From Actinobacteria bacterium IMCC26103 (lineage in GTDB: Bacteria > Actinomycetota > Actinomycetes > Nanopelagicales > Nanopelagicaceae): 64,000 nucleotides of DNA. Position numbers and translations under genes: made by a program. The notes under the pieces are model-generated. The model was given only the letters and a program-made list of their open reading frames with translations. It was not told the origin of the DNA and did no database searches. Below are positions 55,858 through 64,000 of the stretch, piece by piece. The stretch is taken from NCBI GenBank assembly GCA_002284875.1, contig CP015604.1:372001-436000 (forward strand), in the 5' to 3' direction. How positions within the stretch are numbered: position 1 is the first letter of the stretch; every line of letters starts with the position of its first letter.

Positions 55858-56963
55858 TTCAGTAAATCCTTAATAAATGCATGTAGCAGGGAGCTGCGAT
55901 CTTCAATTGATTTCAAACTCAACCATTCACTAGGTGCGTGTGCACCGCCACCGATTGCACCCAAACCGTCGAGAACTTGCGCGCCAGCTGCTGCCGCAAA
56001 GTTGCCATCGCTTGCGCCACCGACTTCGGCGCAACCAAGGGGCGCCATACCAATAGATTTTGCAACTTCTTCAATCTTTTCATAGAGCGCTTTGGTAGAA
56101 GAAGGTTGTAGTGGTGGACGATTTAACCCACCTGTTACCTCTAAACGCGCACCAGTAATAGTTGCCTTTAAGGATTTGATCGCAGAATCAATGCGCTCGA
56201 GTTCAGCTTGGGCAAAAGATCGCGCATCAATTTCAAGTACCGCCAGATCTGGAACAGTATTTGCACTATTGCCTGATTTTAATAAAGTTGGAACAACTGT
56301 TGTGCCGTGTTCTCTATTTTCAAGTGCTGATAACTGCAAAATAATATGTGCGATCTCAACGGTTGCGTTAACGCCTTTGTCTGGTTCTAGCCCAGCATGG
56401 GCTGCTAGCCCATGTACCGAAATCTTGTACATAGCGGTTCCCTTGCGACCCGTCTTAACTTTGCCGTCAAGGGATGCTTCTAAAACCAATACCGCTTTGG
56501 CAGCAGAAGATAGATCCATAATTAATTTACGTGATGCAAAAGAACCAGTCTCTTCATCCGTTGTGGCAACTAGTGCAACGCGATCGGCCACATCTTCAAT
56601 ATCTTTGAGCGCATATAGCGCCTGCACAAAGCCCGCCTTCATATCGAAGACGCCCGGCCCACGGACTACATCGCCCTTTACTTCCCATAACGGTTGATAT
56701 GAACCAAGTGGCCAAACAGTATCTAGATGCGCAAGCAAGAGAATTTCTGGTTGGCTTGCGCCCCACCAAAATACGGGGCGGCCTTCAATCTCTTTAATTT
56801 GTGCAGGTGTTCCGAGAATGCGCGTTGCGATATCGCTAGCTAAGCGAACTACGTTCTGGCAGGCGGCAAGATCTTCACTTGGCGATTCACATCGCACCAA
56901 AGCTTCAATCGCAGCCAACATAGGGTCAAGTCTGCCGTACTTGGTCTCATTCGCGCTTGTCAT
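55854..56963 (-). CDS. M20-family metallopeptidase (carboxypeptidase G2-like)
   Basis: A 369-aa two-zinc exopeptidase. Zinc and catalytic residues are seen in LLLAHLDTVWPLGS, VFDMKAGF and TTDEETGS, with the Glu-Glu pair and a lid domain (about 180-290). GGASDGNFAAAAGAQ carries a later metal residue. It may cleave folate-type Glu tails or acylated amino acids. It sits between two helicase-type genes with 4-bp overlaps on each side. Confidence 0.9.
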   Translation of the reverse strand: MTSANETKYGRLDPMLAAIEALVRCESPSEDLAACQNVVRLASDIATRILGTPAQIKEIEGRPVFWWGASQPEILLLAHLDTVWPLGSYQPLWEVKGDVVRGPGVFDMKAGFVQALYALKDIEDVADRVALVATTDEETGSFASRKLIMDLSSAAKAVLVLEASLDGKVKTGRKGTAMYKISVHGLAAHAGLEPDKGVNATVEIAHIILQLSALENREHGTTVVPTLLKSGNSANTVPDLAVLEIDARSFAQAELERIDSAIKSLKATITGARLEVTGGLNRPPLQPSSTKALYEKIEEVAKSIGMAPLGCAEVGGASDGNFAAAAGAQVLDGLGAIGGGAHAPSEWLSLKSIEDRSSLLHAFIKDLLK

Positions 56964-59161
56964 ATCGCCGCCACTCCAGTTATGCGGGCAATTCTAAAGG
57001 TTTGTACCTCACCGGTCGCGTGATCTCGCGCGATGAGCGAACCAGCGGAGAGTTTTAAGGGATCGATAATGCGATGTGAAACCAGGCCATTGTTATCGGC
57101 ATATCCAATAGAAAGTGATGTGGCAGGTTGGTTCTGAAGATAGTTAACTAAGATATCTAAAGTTTCATTGGCTGTTGTTCGCGGCAATGAACCAAGCGCA
57201 TTAGCCGCAATATTGCGCAGCGTACTTTGGCGATGGCTAGATTTTTCACCTGTACGAAGTGCGCGCAGTGCACCTTCTAATTGCAATTCATCAGGACGAT
57301 CGAATTCACCAATTATTCGCGGTGGACGCGCCTTTGATTTCGCGCGCTGGATTCGGGGACCGCTGAGGAGTGCACCCTGTGAATCTTCACCCGCAGGTAA
57401 GTAACCAAAGCTTCGTAATGTCGCCATCGCATCTGCAGCATCGTGCTGGCAGATTAGAACTTCAGGTGCTATTTGGCGCAACGATAAAATATCTAAGCGC
57501 TTATCGTTAATAATTTGGGCGATCAGCGCTGAGTCTTCACAACGGATAAAGGCTGAGGTATTTCCAACTCGTAACTTGCCATGTTTCTTAGCAACATCGG
57601 CAATTAAATATTCCAGCGGTTGCGGCATTGGAGTCTTCGATGTCTTCTTTAAGAAGGCTTTGATCTCATCTCCGGTGCGGCCATGATCTAATCCACGGCG
57701 AATCGTGGCTTCACTAAAGCGATAAACGGTTGCACCGCCACGACTTTCGATTTCCGCCAGAATCGCTAACTCTTGAGCAATTTCATGTTCCAGCGGGCCA
57801 GGTGCAATTGCAGTGTGATCGCTCTGAATAAGTATGTGATCAACTGGCTTTGGTAAGTCTTGGTCAATTACATCTAAATCTTCTCCAGCTAATAGCGCAG
57901 TTGCATACTTTGAAATTGCACCTTGGCCAGTAAGTCCAAGCCATTCTGCTTCACGCAACGTCCAAAGCACGTAATCACTAGGTATTCCACCGCTGCGCTT
58001 TGCCGGAGTGCTCCATTGGGCAAGTGCAAGTAAAGAGGCAAATTGCGGCGCCGTTCCTTCACTTTCCTGAAGCAAGCGCAGCGTCAATTTACGAAGCGGA
58101 GCAGCAGCCACGCGATCTAATTCTGGTCCAAGTGGTGCAACGTTCTTTGACTCTTCTTTACCGACCAATCCACTTACGCGGGAAGTAATTAGCCAAGGCG
58201 CGACAAGTGATTGCCAGCGTGCCGACGGCGCCTGAGTTAACCAGATATCGAATTGGCTAGTTGGAAGAATTCGATCATCGGGATCGATAGTTAAGAGCCC
58301 TGCCAAGTAGCTAAGTTCTGCAACAAATGCTGCGCAATTGGCATCGACACCAAGATGCGTGGAGATAATCTTTAAGTCGCGTACGCCTAAACCACCAGAG
58401 CGCAACGCATCAGCTGGTTCTTGCGCCCAGAAATTTAATATCTCTTCGGTCCATCGTAAGAAAGTTGAGATGTTAGCAATCGCTGCTAATTGAACGCTTT
58501 TGCTATCTCGCTTATCGCCAACAAGTACCGGTGCCTTTGTGAATAACTCTTTATGGATCTTTCCACCACGTAAGTAAATAGCAACTTCGCGCGGCATCAA
58601 GACGGTATGCGAATTTGCTACAACTACAAAGTCATTTTCTAATAACCAAGCAACTCCAGCACCTGGTTTCTTTACATCCGCGATAGTCCCACGTGGTGGC
58701 CCCCAAACCATGGCATCAAGTGCTTTCTTTGCAGCCGGTGGTGCCTCATCTAATTTCTTTAAATTTAACTTCGCCATTGATTGTGGACCAAGACCGGCGC
58801 AATCGTTTCCAAGTACTTCGCGCACTGTAGTTGGAAGGTAAAGTCCATCTTTTCCTGTGTAGATAAGTCCGCGTTCAATCAAACCTGGGAGTACAAAGAT
58901 CGCAGCTTTATCTGTTAGCGATGCGATGTTCTTCTCAGTAAATGGTTCGGCAGATACCGCGCAAGCTTCGAGAACTTGATATTGCCAAGCAGTTAACGCA
59001 TCGATGGCACGTGCCAGGCTGGGGGCAGATGTTGCACGAACGGCAAGAGATGCAATATCTGGCGGTACTGGCGTTACTAGATCCGGGCGATGTGAAAAGA
59101 GCGAAATTAGGGCAGCGTCATCCAGTGTACGTAAGTAATCTGCAAAGGAGCGCGTTTCCAT
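56960..59161 (-). CDS. Helicase-associated (Helicase_C_3) protein
   Basis: A 733-aa protein of the actinobacterial family that accompanies the XPB helicase. It has no Walker motifs; winged-helix-like repeats fill the first 500 residues, and a helicase-C-terminal-like segment (LDILSLRQIAPEVLICQHDAADAMATLRSFGYLPAG) lies near residue 585. It is thought to modulate the helicase, though this is not shown. First gene of the unit, with a palindrome centred on its putative -10. Confidence 0.85.
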   Translation of the reverse strand: METRSFADYLRTLDDAALISLFSHRPDLVTPVPPDIASLAVRATSAPSLARAIDALTAWQYQVLEACAVSAEPFTEKNIASLTDKAAIFVLPGLIERGLIYTGKDGLYLPTTVREVLGNDCAGLGPQSMAKLNLKKLDEAPPAAKKALDAMVWGPPRGTIADVKKPGAGVAWLLENDFVVVANSHTVLMPREVAIYLRGGKIHKELFTKAPVLVGDKRDSKSVQLAAIANISTFLRWTEEILNFWAQEPADALRSGGLGVRDLKIISTHLGVDANCAAFVAELSYLAGLLTIDPDDRILPTSQFDIWLTQAPSARWQSLVAPWLITSRVSGLVGKEESKNVAPLGPELDRVAAAPLRKLTLRLLQESEGTAPQFASLLALAQWSTPAKRSGGIPSDYVLWTLREAEWLGLTGQGAISKYATALLAGEDLDVIDQDLPKPVDHILIQSDHTAIAPGPLEHEIAQELAILAEIESRGGATVYRFSEATIRRGLDHGRTGDEIKAFLKKTSKTPMPQPLEYLIADVAKKHGKLRVGNTSAFIRCEDSALIAQIINDKRLDILSLRQIAPEVLICQHDAADAMATLRSFGYLPAGEDSQGALLSGPRIQRAKSKARPPRIIGEFDRPDELQLEGALRALRTGEKSSHRQSTLRNIAANALGSLPRTTANETLDILVNYLQNQPATSLSIGYADNNGLVSHRIIDPLKLSAGSLIARDHATGEVQTFRIARITGVAAI

Positions 59162-59162
59162 A

Positions 59163-59185
59163 ACTTGCCTACATTACTGGCAAGT
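59163..59185. promoter_or_regulatory. Operator-like palindrome ACTTGCC-N9-GGCAAGT
   Basis: A perfect 7-bp inverted repeat with a 9-bp spacer, centred on a minus-strand TAATGT hexamer (59171-59176) that lies 9 nt before the helicase-associated ATG. This is the layout expected for a repressor covering the -10 of the helicase operon. It does not match the LexA or RecA-NDp consensus I know. Confidence 0.5.
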
Positions 59186-59214
59186 GAGGTTCTAGCGCGA
59201 ATTGGCTATTTAAC

Positions 59215-59982
59215 TCAGCGAGACTTACGGCGCGGAGTAAGTCTGGTCCCGATCCAGGCAACGCGCGAGACCATCGGCCCAAGTAAACGATTTAGAAAAC
59301 GCATCCGGCGAAAATCGTGAATCGGCCAACGTTCTTTGAGCGCGCGGATGCGCAGCTTTGCGTCAGGATTAATCGCAGATGGATTCCCAACGGTAAGCAA
59401 TAACGGTAAATCATTGTGGCTATCTGAGTAACCAAAACAATTTTCTAAATCGAAACCATGTTCTTTTGCGAGATCTTCTATCGCAGTTGCTTTCTCACGC
59501 CCGTGTAATAGCGGACCATTCATAGCACCGGTGTAGTGACCATCTTTGATCGCAGCCTTGCTACCAAGTGCACCGGTAAAACCCAAACGTTCAGCGATTA
59601 AAGTTGCCATATCTTCCGGTGCTGCAGTTACTAACCAAACTTCAACCCCATCATTTAGATGTCGTTGCGCAATTTCAATTGTGCCTTCCCAAAGTGCCGG
59701 AGAGACATACTCGTCATAAATTTCTTGGGCAACTTCCTTGATGTCAGAAACATTATGTCCGCCAATGAAATCTTGAGCTGATTTTTGAAAACGATTTATC
59801 TCATCTTGCTTCTCGGTACCCGTTAATCGAAATCTCAGATTGGCAAGGACGAATCTGGAGATATCTGATTTAGTAAAAAAGCCACGTTGGTACATGCCCC
59901 GGCCGAGAAAGTAGATAGTTGAGCCCCGCACCAAGGTGTTATCGACATCGAAGAAAGCCGCTCGCCGCGGTGTGAGTGACAT
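59215..59982 (-). CDS. HAD-IB family phosphatase (SerB-like)
   Basis: A 255-aa haloacid-dehalogenase enzyme. Motif I is FFDVDNTLVRGS, motif II WLVTAAP, and motif III-IV FGYSDSHNDLPLL. Substrate could be phosphoserine or a lysophospholipid-type phosphate; the family is mixed. It is preceded by a leaderless-type -10. Confidence 0.9.
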   Translation of the reverse strand: MSLTPRRAAFFDVDNTLVRGSTIYFLGRGMYQRGFFTKSDISRFVLANLRFRLTGTEKQDEINRFQKSAQDFIGGHNVSDIKEVAQEIYDEYVSPALWEGTIEIAQRHLNDGVEVWLVTAAPEDMATLIAERLGFTGALGSKAAIKDGHYTGAMNGPLLHGREKATAIEDLAKEHGFDLENCFGYSDSHNDLPLLLTVGNPSAINPDAKLRIRALKERWPIHDFRRMRFLNRLLGPMVSRVAWIGTRLTPRRKSR

Positions 59983-59988
59983 GTCACT

Positions 59989-59994
59989 ACCTTA
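59989..59994 (-). promoter_or_regulatory. Leaderless-type -10 element (TAAGGT)
   Basis: TAAGGT on the minus strand ends 6 nt before the HAD phosphatase ATG at 59982. Confidence 0.5.
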
Positions 59995-60031
59995 TAGATT
60001 AAGCGCGATATTGCCCCACCATAAGACGCTT

Positions 60032-60037
60032 TATGCT
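60032..60037 (+). promoter_or_regulatory. Leaderless-type -10 element (TATGCT)
   Basis: TATGCT ends 7 nt before the ATG at 60045 and overlaps the alternative ATG at 60033, favouring 60045 as the phosphatase start. Confidence 0.45.
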
Positions 60038-60044
60038 TAGCGCT

Positions 60045-60668
60045 ATGAGTTCAACAGTCCACGTAGCGCGCCACGGTGAAGTCGAGAATCCACAGAAAAT
60101 TCTCTATGGACGCCAGCCTGGATGGCGTTTATCTAACCGTGGGCAAGAGATGGCACAAGTTCTTGGTGAATGGTCAAAGTCAATTGATTTAGGCGCGCTC
60201 CATGTTTCACCATTGCAACGTGCGCAAGAGACAGCAGCGCCCATTGCAAAAGCTCATGGCATTGAAATTACAACCGATGATCGTTTGATTGAAGCTGGAA
60301 ATATTTTTGAGGGTAAGAGTTTTGAACCTGGTAGCGGAATTTTAAAGCACCCAACTGCCTGGCGCCATTTATATAACCCTTGGAAGCCATCATGGGGCGA
60401 ACCATACGAAGATCAGATAAATAGAATGTTTGCAGCAATTTTTGCAGCCCATAAGGCAGCTAATGGAAAGGATGCAATTGTTGTGTCACATCAACTACCA
60501 ATTTGGATTACGCGTAGTGCAATTGAAGGCCGTTCGATGTTGCACGATCCCCGCAAACGCGAATGCACTTTGGCCTCTGTGACAAGTATCCATTTTGATG
60601 ACGATGGCGTTATCTCTGGGCTCTCTTACTCTGAGCCAGCCGCACATTTACTACCGCCGAAGAAGTAA
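60045..60668 (+). CDS. Histidine phosphatase family protein
   Basis: A 207-aa phosphoglycerate-mutase-like protein. The catalytic His is in VARHGEVEN, with SPLQRAQETAAPIA and VVSHQLPIWI supplying the other pocket residues. I start at 60045 because a -10-like hexamer overlaps the ATG at 60033. It precedes the cytochrome c maturation genes, as in mycobacteria, where it is of unknown substrate. Confidence 0.9.
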   Translation: MSSTVHVARHGEVENPQKILYGRQPGWRLSNRGQEMAQVLGEWSKSIDLGALHVSPLQRAQETAAPIAKAHGIEITTDDRLIEAGNIFEGKSFEPGSGILKHPTAWRHLYNPWKPSWGEPYEDQINRMFAAIFAAHKAANGKDAIVVSHQLPIWITRSAIEGRSMLHDPRKRECTLASVTSIHFDDDGVISGLSYSEPAAHLLPPKK

Positions 60669-60676
60669 TTAAATCA

Positions 60677-61222
60677 ATGCGTAAGCCAACTTCCTTAATT
60701 GCGCTAACTATCTTCTCTTTAATTTCATTAACTGGATGTGGAGGTGGAACTTCTACGCCAGAAGAGAGCTTTATTGAAGGTAGCGGCGCAGTAACTTTTA
60801 TTGAAATTGTTAAAAGAAATCCGGCTCCGTCTTTATCAGGAATGACCCTTACCGGGAAGACTTTTACCTTTAACCCTAGTCAGGTGGCAGTTGTAAATGT
60901 TTGGGCATCGTGGTGCTCTCCATGTCGTGCCGAAATTCCAACGCTAATTGAATTATCAAAACAGTATCCAGATGTGCAATTTATGGGGATATTAACTCGC
61001 GATAATCCGGCGACCGCCGAAGCTTTCTCGCGCCGGCTAGCCATGCCATATCCAACATTTATCGATGATTCACTTCTGATTGGCTTTAAAGGTACTTTGC
61101 CCGCCAACGCAATTCCTTCAACGGTGTTAATTGATAAGCGTGGGAACGTTGCTGCGCGTATATCTGGTGAAGTAACGCTGACCGCGCTGAGTAAACTGAT
61201 TCGAAAGCTGGAAGCAGAATGA
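60677..61222 (+). CDS. TlpA/ResA-like thiol-disulfide lipoprotein
   Basis: A 181-aa exported lipoprotein (signal peptide with lipobox SLTGC, Cys near residue 21) with a thioredoxin fold. The WASWCSPCRAEIP redox site reduces apocytochrome c haem-binding cysteines. Followed by ccdA, with which it overlaps by 4 bp. Confidence 0.93.
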   Translation: MRKPTSLIALTIFSLISLTGCGGGTSTPEESFIEGSGAVTFIEIVKRNPAPSLSGMTLTGKTFTFNPSQVAVVNVWASWCSPCRAEIPTLIELSKQYPDVQFMGILTRDNPATAEAFSRRLAMPYPTFIDDSLLIGFKGTLPANAIPSTVLIDKRGNVAARISGEVTLTALSKLIRKLEAE

Positions 61223-61944
61223 CCAGTTTCTTCGTTGATCAACTCTTTAGTGGATTTCTATTAGCCGCATTCCCAATTGCAATTCTGGCAGGGTTAATTT
61301 CTTTTATATCGCCTTGTGTATTGCCTTTGGTACCGGGTTATCTATCTTTTGCCGCGGGTTACTCAAATGCGAAGGGTCGCGTATTTCTAGGTTCCATTCT
61401 CTTTGTGCTTGGCTTTAGCGTTCTCTTTATCTCATATGGCGCTTTCTTCGGTGGAATCGGTTCACAAATTAACGCCCATGAAGAGTTAATCACCAGAGTA
61501 CTTGGAGTGATCACGATCTTCATGGGGCTTATCTTCATGGGGCGCTTTCCAATGGCGCCAACTTTCTCTCCAAAAATTTCTACTAATGGTGGGTTAATCG
61601 GTGCACCGCTATTAGGTTTCCTTTTTGGTATTGGCTGGACACCTTGTATTGGGCCTGCGTTAGCAACCGTACAAACTCTTGCTTTTCAGGAATCTAGCGC
61701 TGCACGTGGTGCGATTTTATCCTTTGGTTACTGCATCGGATTAGGCGCACCTTTTATTGCATCGGGTCTTTACTTAGATAAATCTGCGCGGCTGCGTAAA
61801 TTCTTAACTAAGCGCGGAGACTTAATCACCAAAATTGGTGGCGCACTCCTAATACTTATTGGCATCGCACAGTTATTGGGAATCTGGACTGATTTAATGG
61901 CATCGCTGCGATCGCTTATCTCTGACTTTGCGCCGGTGATCTGA
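61219..61944 (+). CDS. ccdA: Cytochrome c biogenesis protein CcdA
   Basis: A 241-aa six-helix protein that passes electrons across the membrane to TlpA/ResA. Conserved CVLPLVPGYLSFAAG and GWTPCIGPAL carry the two redox cysteines in helices 1 and 4. Overlaps the neighbours on both sides. Confidence 0.94.
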   Translation: MTSFFVDQLFSGFLLAAFPIAILAGLISFISPCVLPLVPGYLSFAAGYSNAKGRVFLGSILFVLGFSVLFISYGAFFGGIGSQINAHEELITRVLGVITIFMGLIFMGRFPMAPTFSPKISTNGGLIGAPLLGFLFGIGWTPCIGPALATVQTLAFQESSAARGAILSFGYCIGLGAPFIASGLYLDKSARLRKFLTKRGDLITKIGGALLILIGIAQLLGIWTDLMASLRSLISDFAPVI

Positions 61945-63419
61945 TGAGTACAGAACCAGTACTTCCTGAATTAGATGCCACTGGCTTAGCGCGCTTTATG
62001 TGGCGCCAATTAACCAGCATGCGCACCGCGCTAATTTTATTAATTATGTTAGGCGTGGCCGCAGTACCTGGATCACTAATTCCACAGCGAACTCAAAATC
62101 CAATGGCGGTACGCCAATACTTTATAGATAGCCCCGAATTAGCCCGTTGGATCGAACGATTCTCCGGCTTTGCTGTTTACTCATCGCCTTGGTTTAGCGC
62201 TATCTATATCTTGCTCTTTATCTCACTAATTGGCTGCGTTCTGCCGCGCACCTTTGAGCACTTCAAGGCGATGCGCGCGCTACCACCGCTTACCCCTCGC
62301 AACTTATCGCGCATGGAATCTTTCCAAGAATTTAAAGGAACTGGGCAAGAGCTTACAGATGCACAATCATGGTTTAAGAAAGCACGTTTTCGGGTTCGCG
62401 TTGAAGGCAACAATATCTCGGCCGAAAAAGGTTATTTACGCGAGACCGGAAATTTACTCTTCCACTTGTCGCTAATTCTTATTTTGATTGGGGTAAGCGT
62501 CGGCTCGCTCTTTGGAATGCGCGGCGAGGCGATCGTTAGTAAAGGAGAACGCTTTATTAGCGTGCCAACTTCTTATGACACTTTATCTTTCGGCAAACTA
62601 GTGCACGAAGATTCGCTACAACCTTTTATTATTGAGGTAATTGATTTTAATGCTAAATATGATGCCTTAACAAATGCCCCACAGGATTACACCGCAACGG
62701 TTCGTGTAACTAATCCAGGTGAGAAAACCTCCACCATCAAATTACTTAAAGTTAATAGCCCACTTACCTTTGGAAATACCCGCGTTTATTTGCAAGCAAA
62801 TGGATATTCACCGATCGTCACCGTGCGCGATTCAACCGGCCAAGTCGCGCTGCAAGGTCCAGTTCCTTTCTTGCCACAAGATGGGAATTTACGTTCGATT
62901 GGTTCAATCAAAGTTCCAGATGCCGACCCTCAGATTGGTTTTGTAGCCAGCTTCTTGCCGACTTTTGCACGAGATGCCAAACAAGGAGGCATCTCAGTAT
63001 TTCCAGAAGCGCTCGACCCTAAATTACTTTTCTCCATCTGGGAAGGCGACCTTGGCTTAGATACAGGTGCGCCGCAATCTGTTTATCGCATAGATACATC
63101 AAAGATGAAGCGGATCGGACTTAGCTCGCTAAAGCCAGGTGAGACATTTTCATATCCACAAGGGTCAATAACTTTTGAGACGTTTGTACCTTGGGTAAAT
63201 CTTCAGATCGTTGATGATCCTGGTAAGAGCTACGCCTTATACGGTGCTATTGCTGCAATTTTGGGCTTACTTGCCTCACTCTTTGGCAGAAGGCGCCGCA
63301 TATGGATAAGGATCACATCATCTGGAGTTGTAGAAGTTGCGGGGCTGGCTAAGAATGGGGCTCCGGGGCTGGACGCAGAAATCGAAAACTTTGTTAAATA
63401 CTTGAGAAGAGAGATATAA
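61944..63419 (+). CDS. resB: Cytochrome c biogenesis protein ResB (Ccs1)
   Basis: A 491-aa partner of CcsB in the system II haem lyase complex. It has N-terminal helices (SMRTALILLIMLGVAAVPGS), a third near 165, a large exported domain and a final helix (YALYGAIAAILGLLASLFG). It shares one base with ccdA and abuts ccsB. Confidence 0.94.
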   Translation: MSTEPVLPELDATGLARFMWRQLTSMRTALILLIMLGVAAVPGSLIPQRTQNPMAVRQYFIDSPELARWIERFSGFAVYSSPWFSAIYILLFISLIGCVLPRTFEHFKAMRALPPLTPRNLSRMESFQEFKGTGQELTDAQSWFKKARFRVRVEGNNISAEKGYLRETGNLLFHLSLILILIGVSVGSLFGMRGEAIVSKGERFISVPTSYDTLSFGKLVHEDSLQPFIIEVIDFNAKYDALTNAPQDYTATVRVTNPGEKTSTIKLLKVNSPLTFGNTRVYLQANGYSPIVTVRDSTGQVALQGPVPFLPQDGNLRSIGSIKVPDADPQIGFVASFLPTFARDAKQGGISVFPEALDPKLLFSIWEGDLGLDTGAPQSVYRIDTSKMKRIGLSSLKPGETFSYPQGSITFETFVPWVNLQIVDDPGKSYALYGAIAAILGLLASLFGRRRRIWIRITSSGVVEVAGLAKNGAPGLDAEIENFVKYLRREI

Positions 63420-64000
63420 ATGCAGACTACATGGGCTTATATCTCTAACTACTTTGTTTACTCTGCCATGGGCGTATTCGCGTTATCTTTCTTTGCCCAT
63501 GCCTTTGAAACTGCTTGGGCGGTAAGAGCACCTGAACAGAGTGAAGCCACCACAGGAAGCGTTTTAGCGAAGACTCTGGATTACACACGTACCGAACGCG
63601 CTGCACGAATTGCAACTGCGATGATGGTTTTAGGATTTTTACTTTTGCTGGCTGGCGTAATTGCGCGCGGTATATCTGCAAAGCATGTGCCGTGGGGAAA
63701 TATGTATGAGTTCTCAATTACAGGAGCTCTAGCATTCACAGGCGCTTACTTAATTGCACTACGCAAACATGATCTACGTTGGCTCGGTCTATTTGTGTCT
63801 ATCTCAGTTTTGCTTACTCTCGGAACTGCAATCACATTGCTCTATCGCAACAGCGCACCGTTAGTACCTGCACTTAAATCGACTTGGTTGGTAATCCACG
63901 TTGTGGCCGCAATTATTTCAGGCGGAGTTTTCTTACTAGCAAATGTCATTGCAGCTTCTTACCTTTACTTAGAATCTATGGAATCTAAAGGTGGGCGCAA
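63420..64000 (+). CDS. ccsB: Cytochrome c biogenesis protein CcsB (5' part, cut by window edge)
   Basis: Only 193 codons lie inside the window. The start MQTTWAYISNYFVYSAMGVF, several hydrophobic helices and the WGNMYEF segment match CcsA/CcsB, the haem-handling subunit; the WWD motif would lie to the right of the edge. It directly follows resB, completing the tlpA-ccdA-resB-ccsB unit. Confidence 0.93.
   Translation, partial: MQTTWAYISNYFVYSAMGVFALSFFAHAFETAWAVRAPEQSEATTGSVLAKTLDYTRTERAARIATAMMVLGFLLLLAGVIARGISAKHVPWGNMYEFSITGALAFTGAYLIALRKHDLRWLGLFVSISVLLTLGTAITLLYRNSAPLVPALKSTWLVIHVVAAIISGGVFLLANVIAASYLYLESMESKGGR

Noticed and set aside
1-64000. Mobile elements, prophage, CRISPR arrays, rRNA or replication origin
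   Set aside because: I saw no transposase, integrase, regular spaced repeat, rRNA segment or DnaA-box cluster; the window reads as ordinary core chromosome with a few accessory genes.

Overview
The window is a gene-dense stretch of a low-GC actinobacterial chromosome (roughly mid-40s % GC by eye). The actinobacterial call rests on several signals: purL with a bacterial sterol-carrier homologue, purF, purM, a DUF3073 protein and bldC in one run; an ftsH-folE-folP-folB-folK-panC-nadB-nadC-coaX-lysS-clpC run; an actinobacterial ArgA-type acetyltransferase; an XPB-type helicase with its helicase-associated partner; and a histidine phosphatase-TlpA-CcdA-ResB-CcsB run. The low GC, very short intergenic gaps, overlapping stop codons and gene losses inside conserved blocks suggest a streamlined planktonic lineage, most likely freshwater Nanopelagicales (acI; Planktophila/Nanopelagicus-like). 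That placement is inference.

Layout. 1-5.2 kb: purine biosynthesis (purQ end, purL, SCP homologue, purF, purM). 5.2-7.8 kb: DUF3073 protein, an unknown protein, bldC, a WecA-like transferase and a DUF5302-type protein. 7.8-11.4 kb: tRNA-Phe, tRNA-Asp and tRNA-Glu on the minus strand with a terminator, a SIMPL-domain protein, a glycosyltransferase, a Sua5/TsaC enzyme and tRNA-Lys. 11.4-16.7 kb: a respiratory island with CtaG and a small membrane protein on the minus strand, divergent from a cupredoxin-like protein and heme-copper oxidase subunits II, I and III. 16.7-31.1 kb: transporters (DMT, Ni/Co, MFS, ABC), a secreted dimethylformamidase-like protein, a TPR protein, a TrmH methylase, PBP4-type peptidase, secreted beta-propeller, heme O synthase, MetZ and an NlpC/P60 peptidase. 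31.1-45.6 kb: tilS-hpt-ftsH, folate, pantothenate, NAD and CoA genes, lysS, argA, clpC. 45.6-54.2 kb: GlcD-like oxidase, radA, a Cys-rich unknown, proC, two large secreted proteins, a glutaredoxin-like protein. 54.2-64 kb: XPB helicase, M20 peptidase, helicase-associated protein, HAD phosphatase and the system II cytochrome c maturation genes, running off the right edge in ccsB.

The most notable content is the oxidase island. Subunit I keeps its heme and CuB ligands, the cross-linking Tyr and the D-channel residues, but the conserved K-channel Lys and Ser are Leu and Met and the Mg-site Asp is Gly. It carries a two-helix N-terminal extension, and the operon begins with a membrane-anchored cupredoxin-like protein that has a CuA-like CxxxC. 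A perfect Crp/GlxR-type palindrome lies upstream at a class II position. The heme O synthase (ctaB) and the cytochrome c maturation genes elsewhere in the window would serve such an enzyme.

Regulatory architecture is compact. At least fourteen genes carry a TANNNT hexamer 6-8 nt before the start codon, the signature of leaderless transcription. Many convergent genes share or abut stop codons with no terminator between them. A Nur-type box precedes the Ni/Co permease, and a 13-bp hairpin holds the start codon of a secreted propeller protein in its loop.
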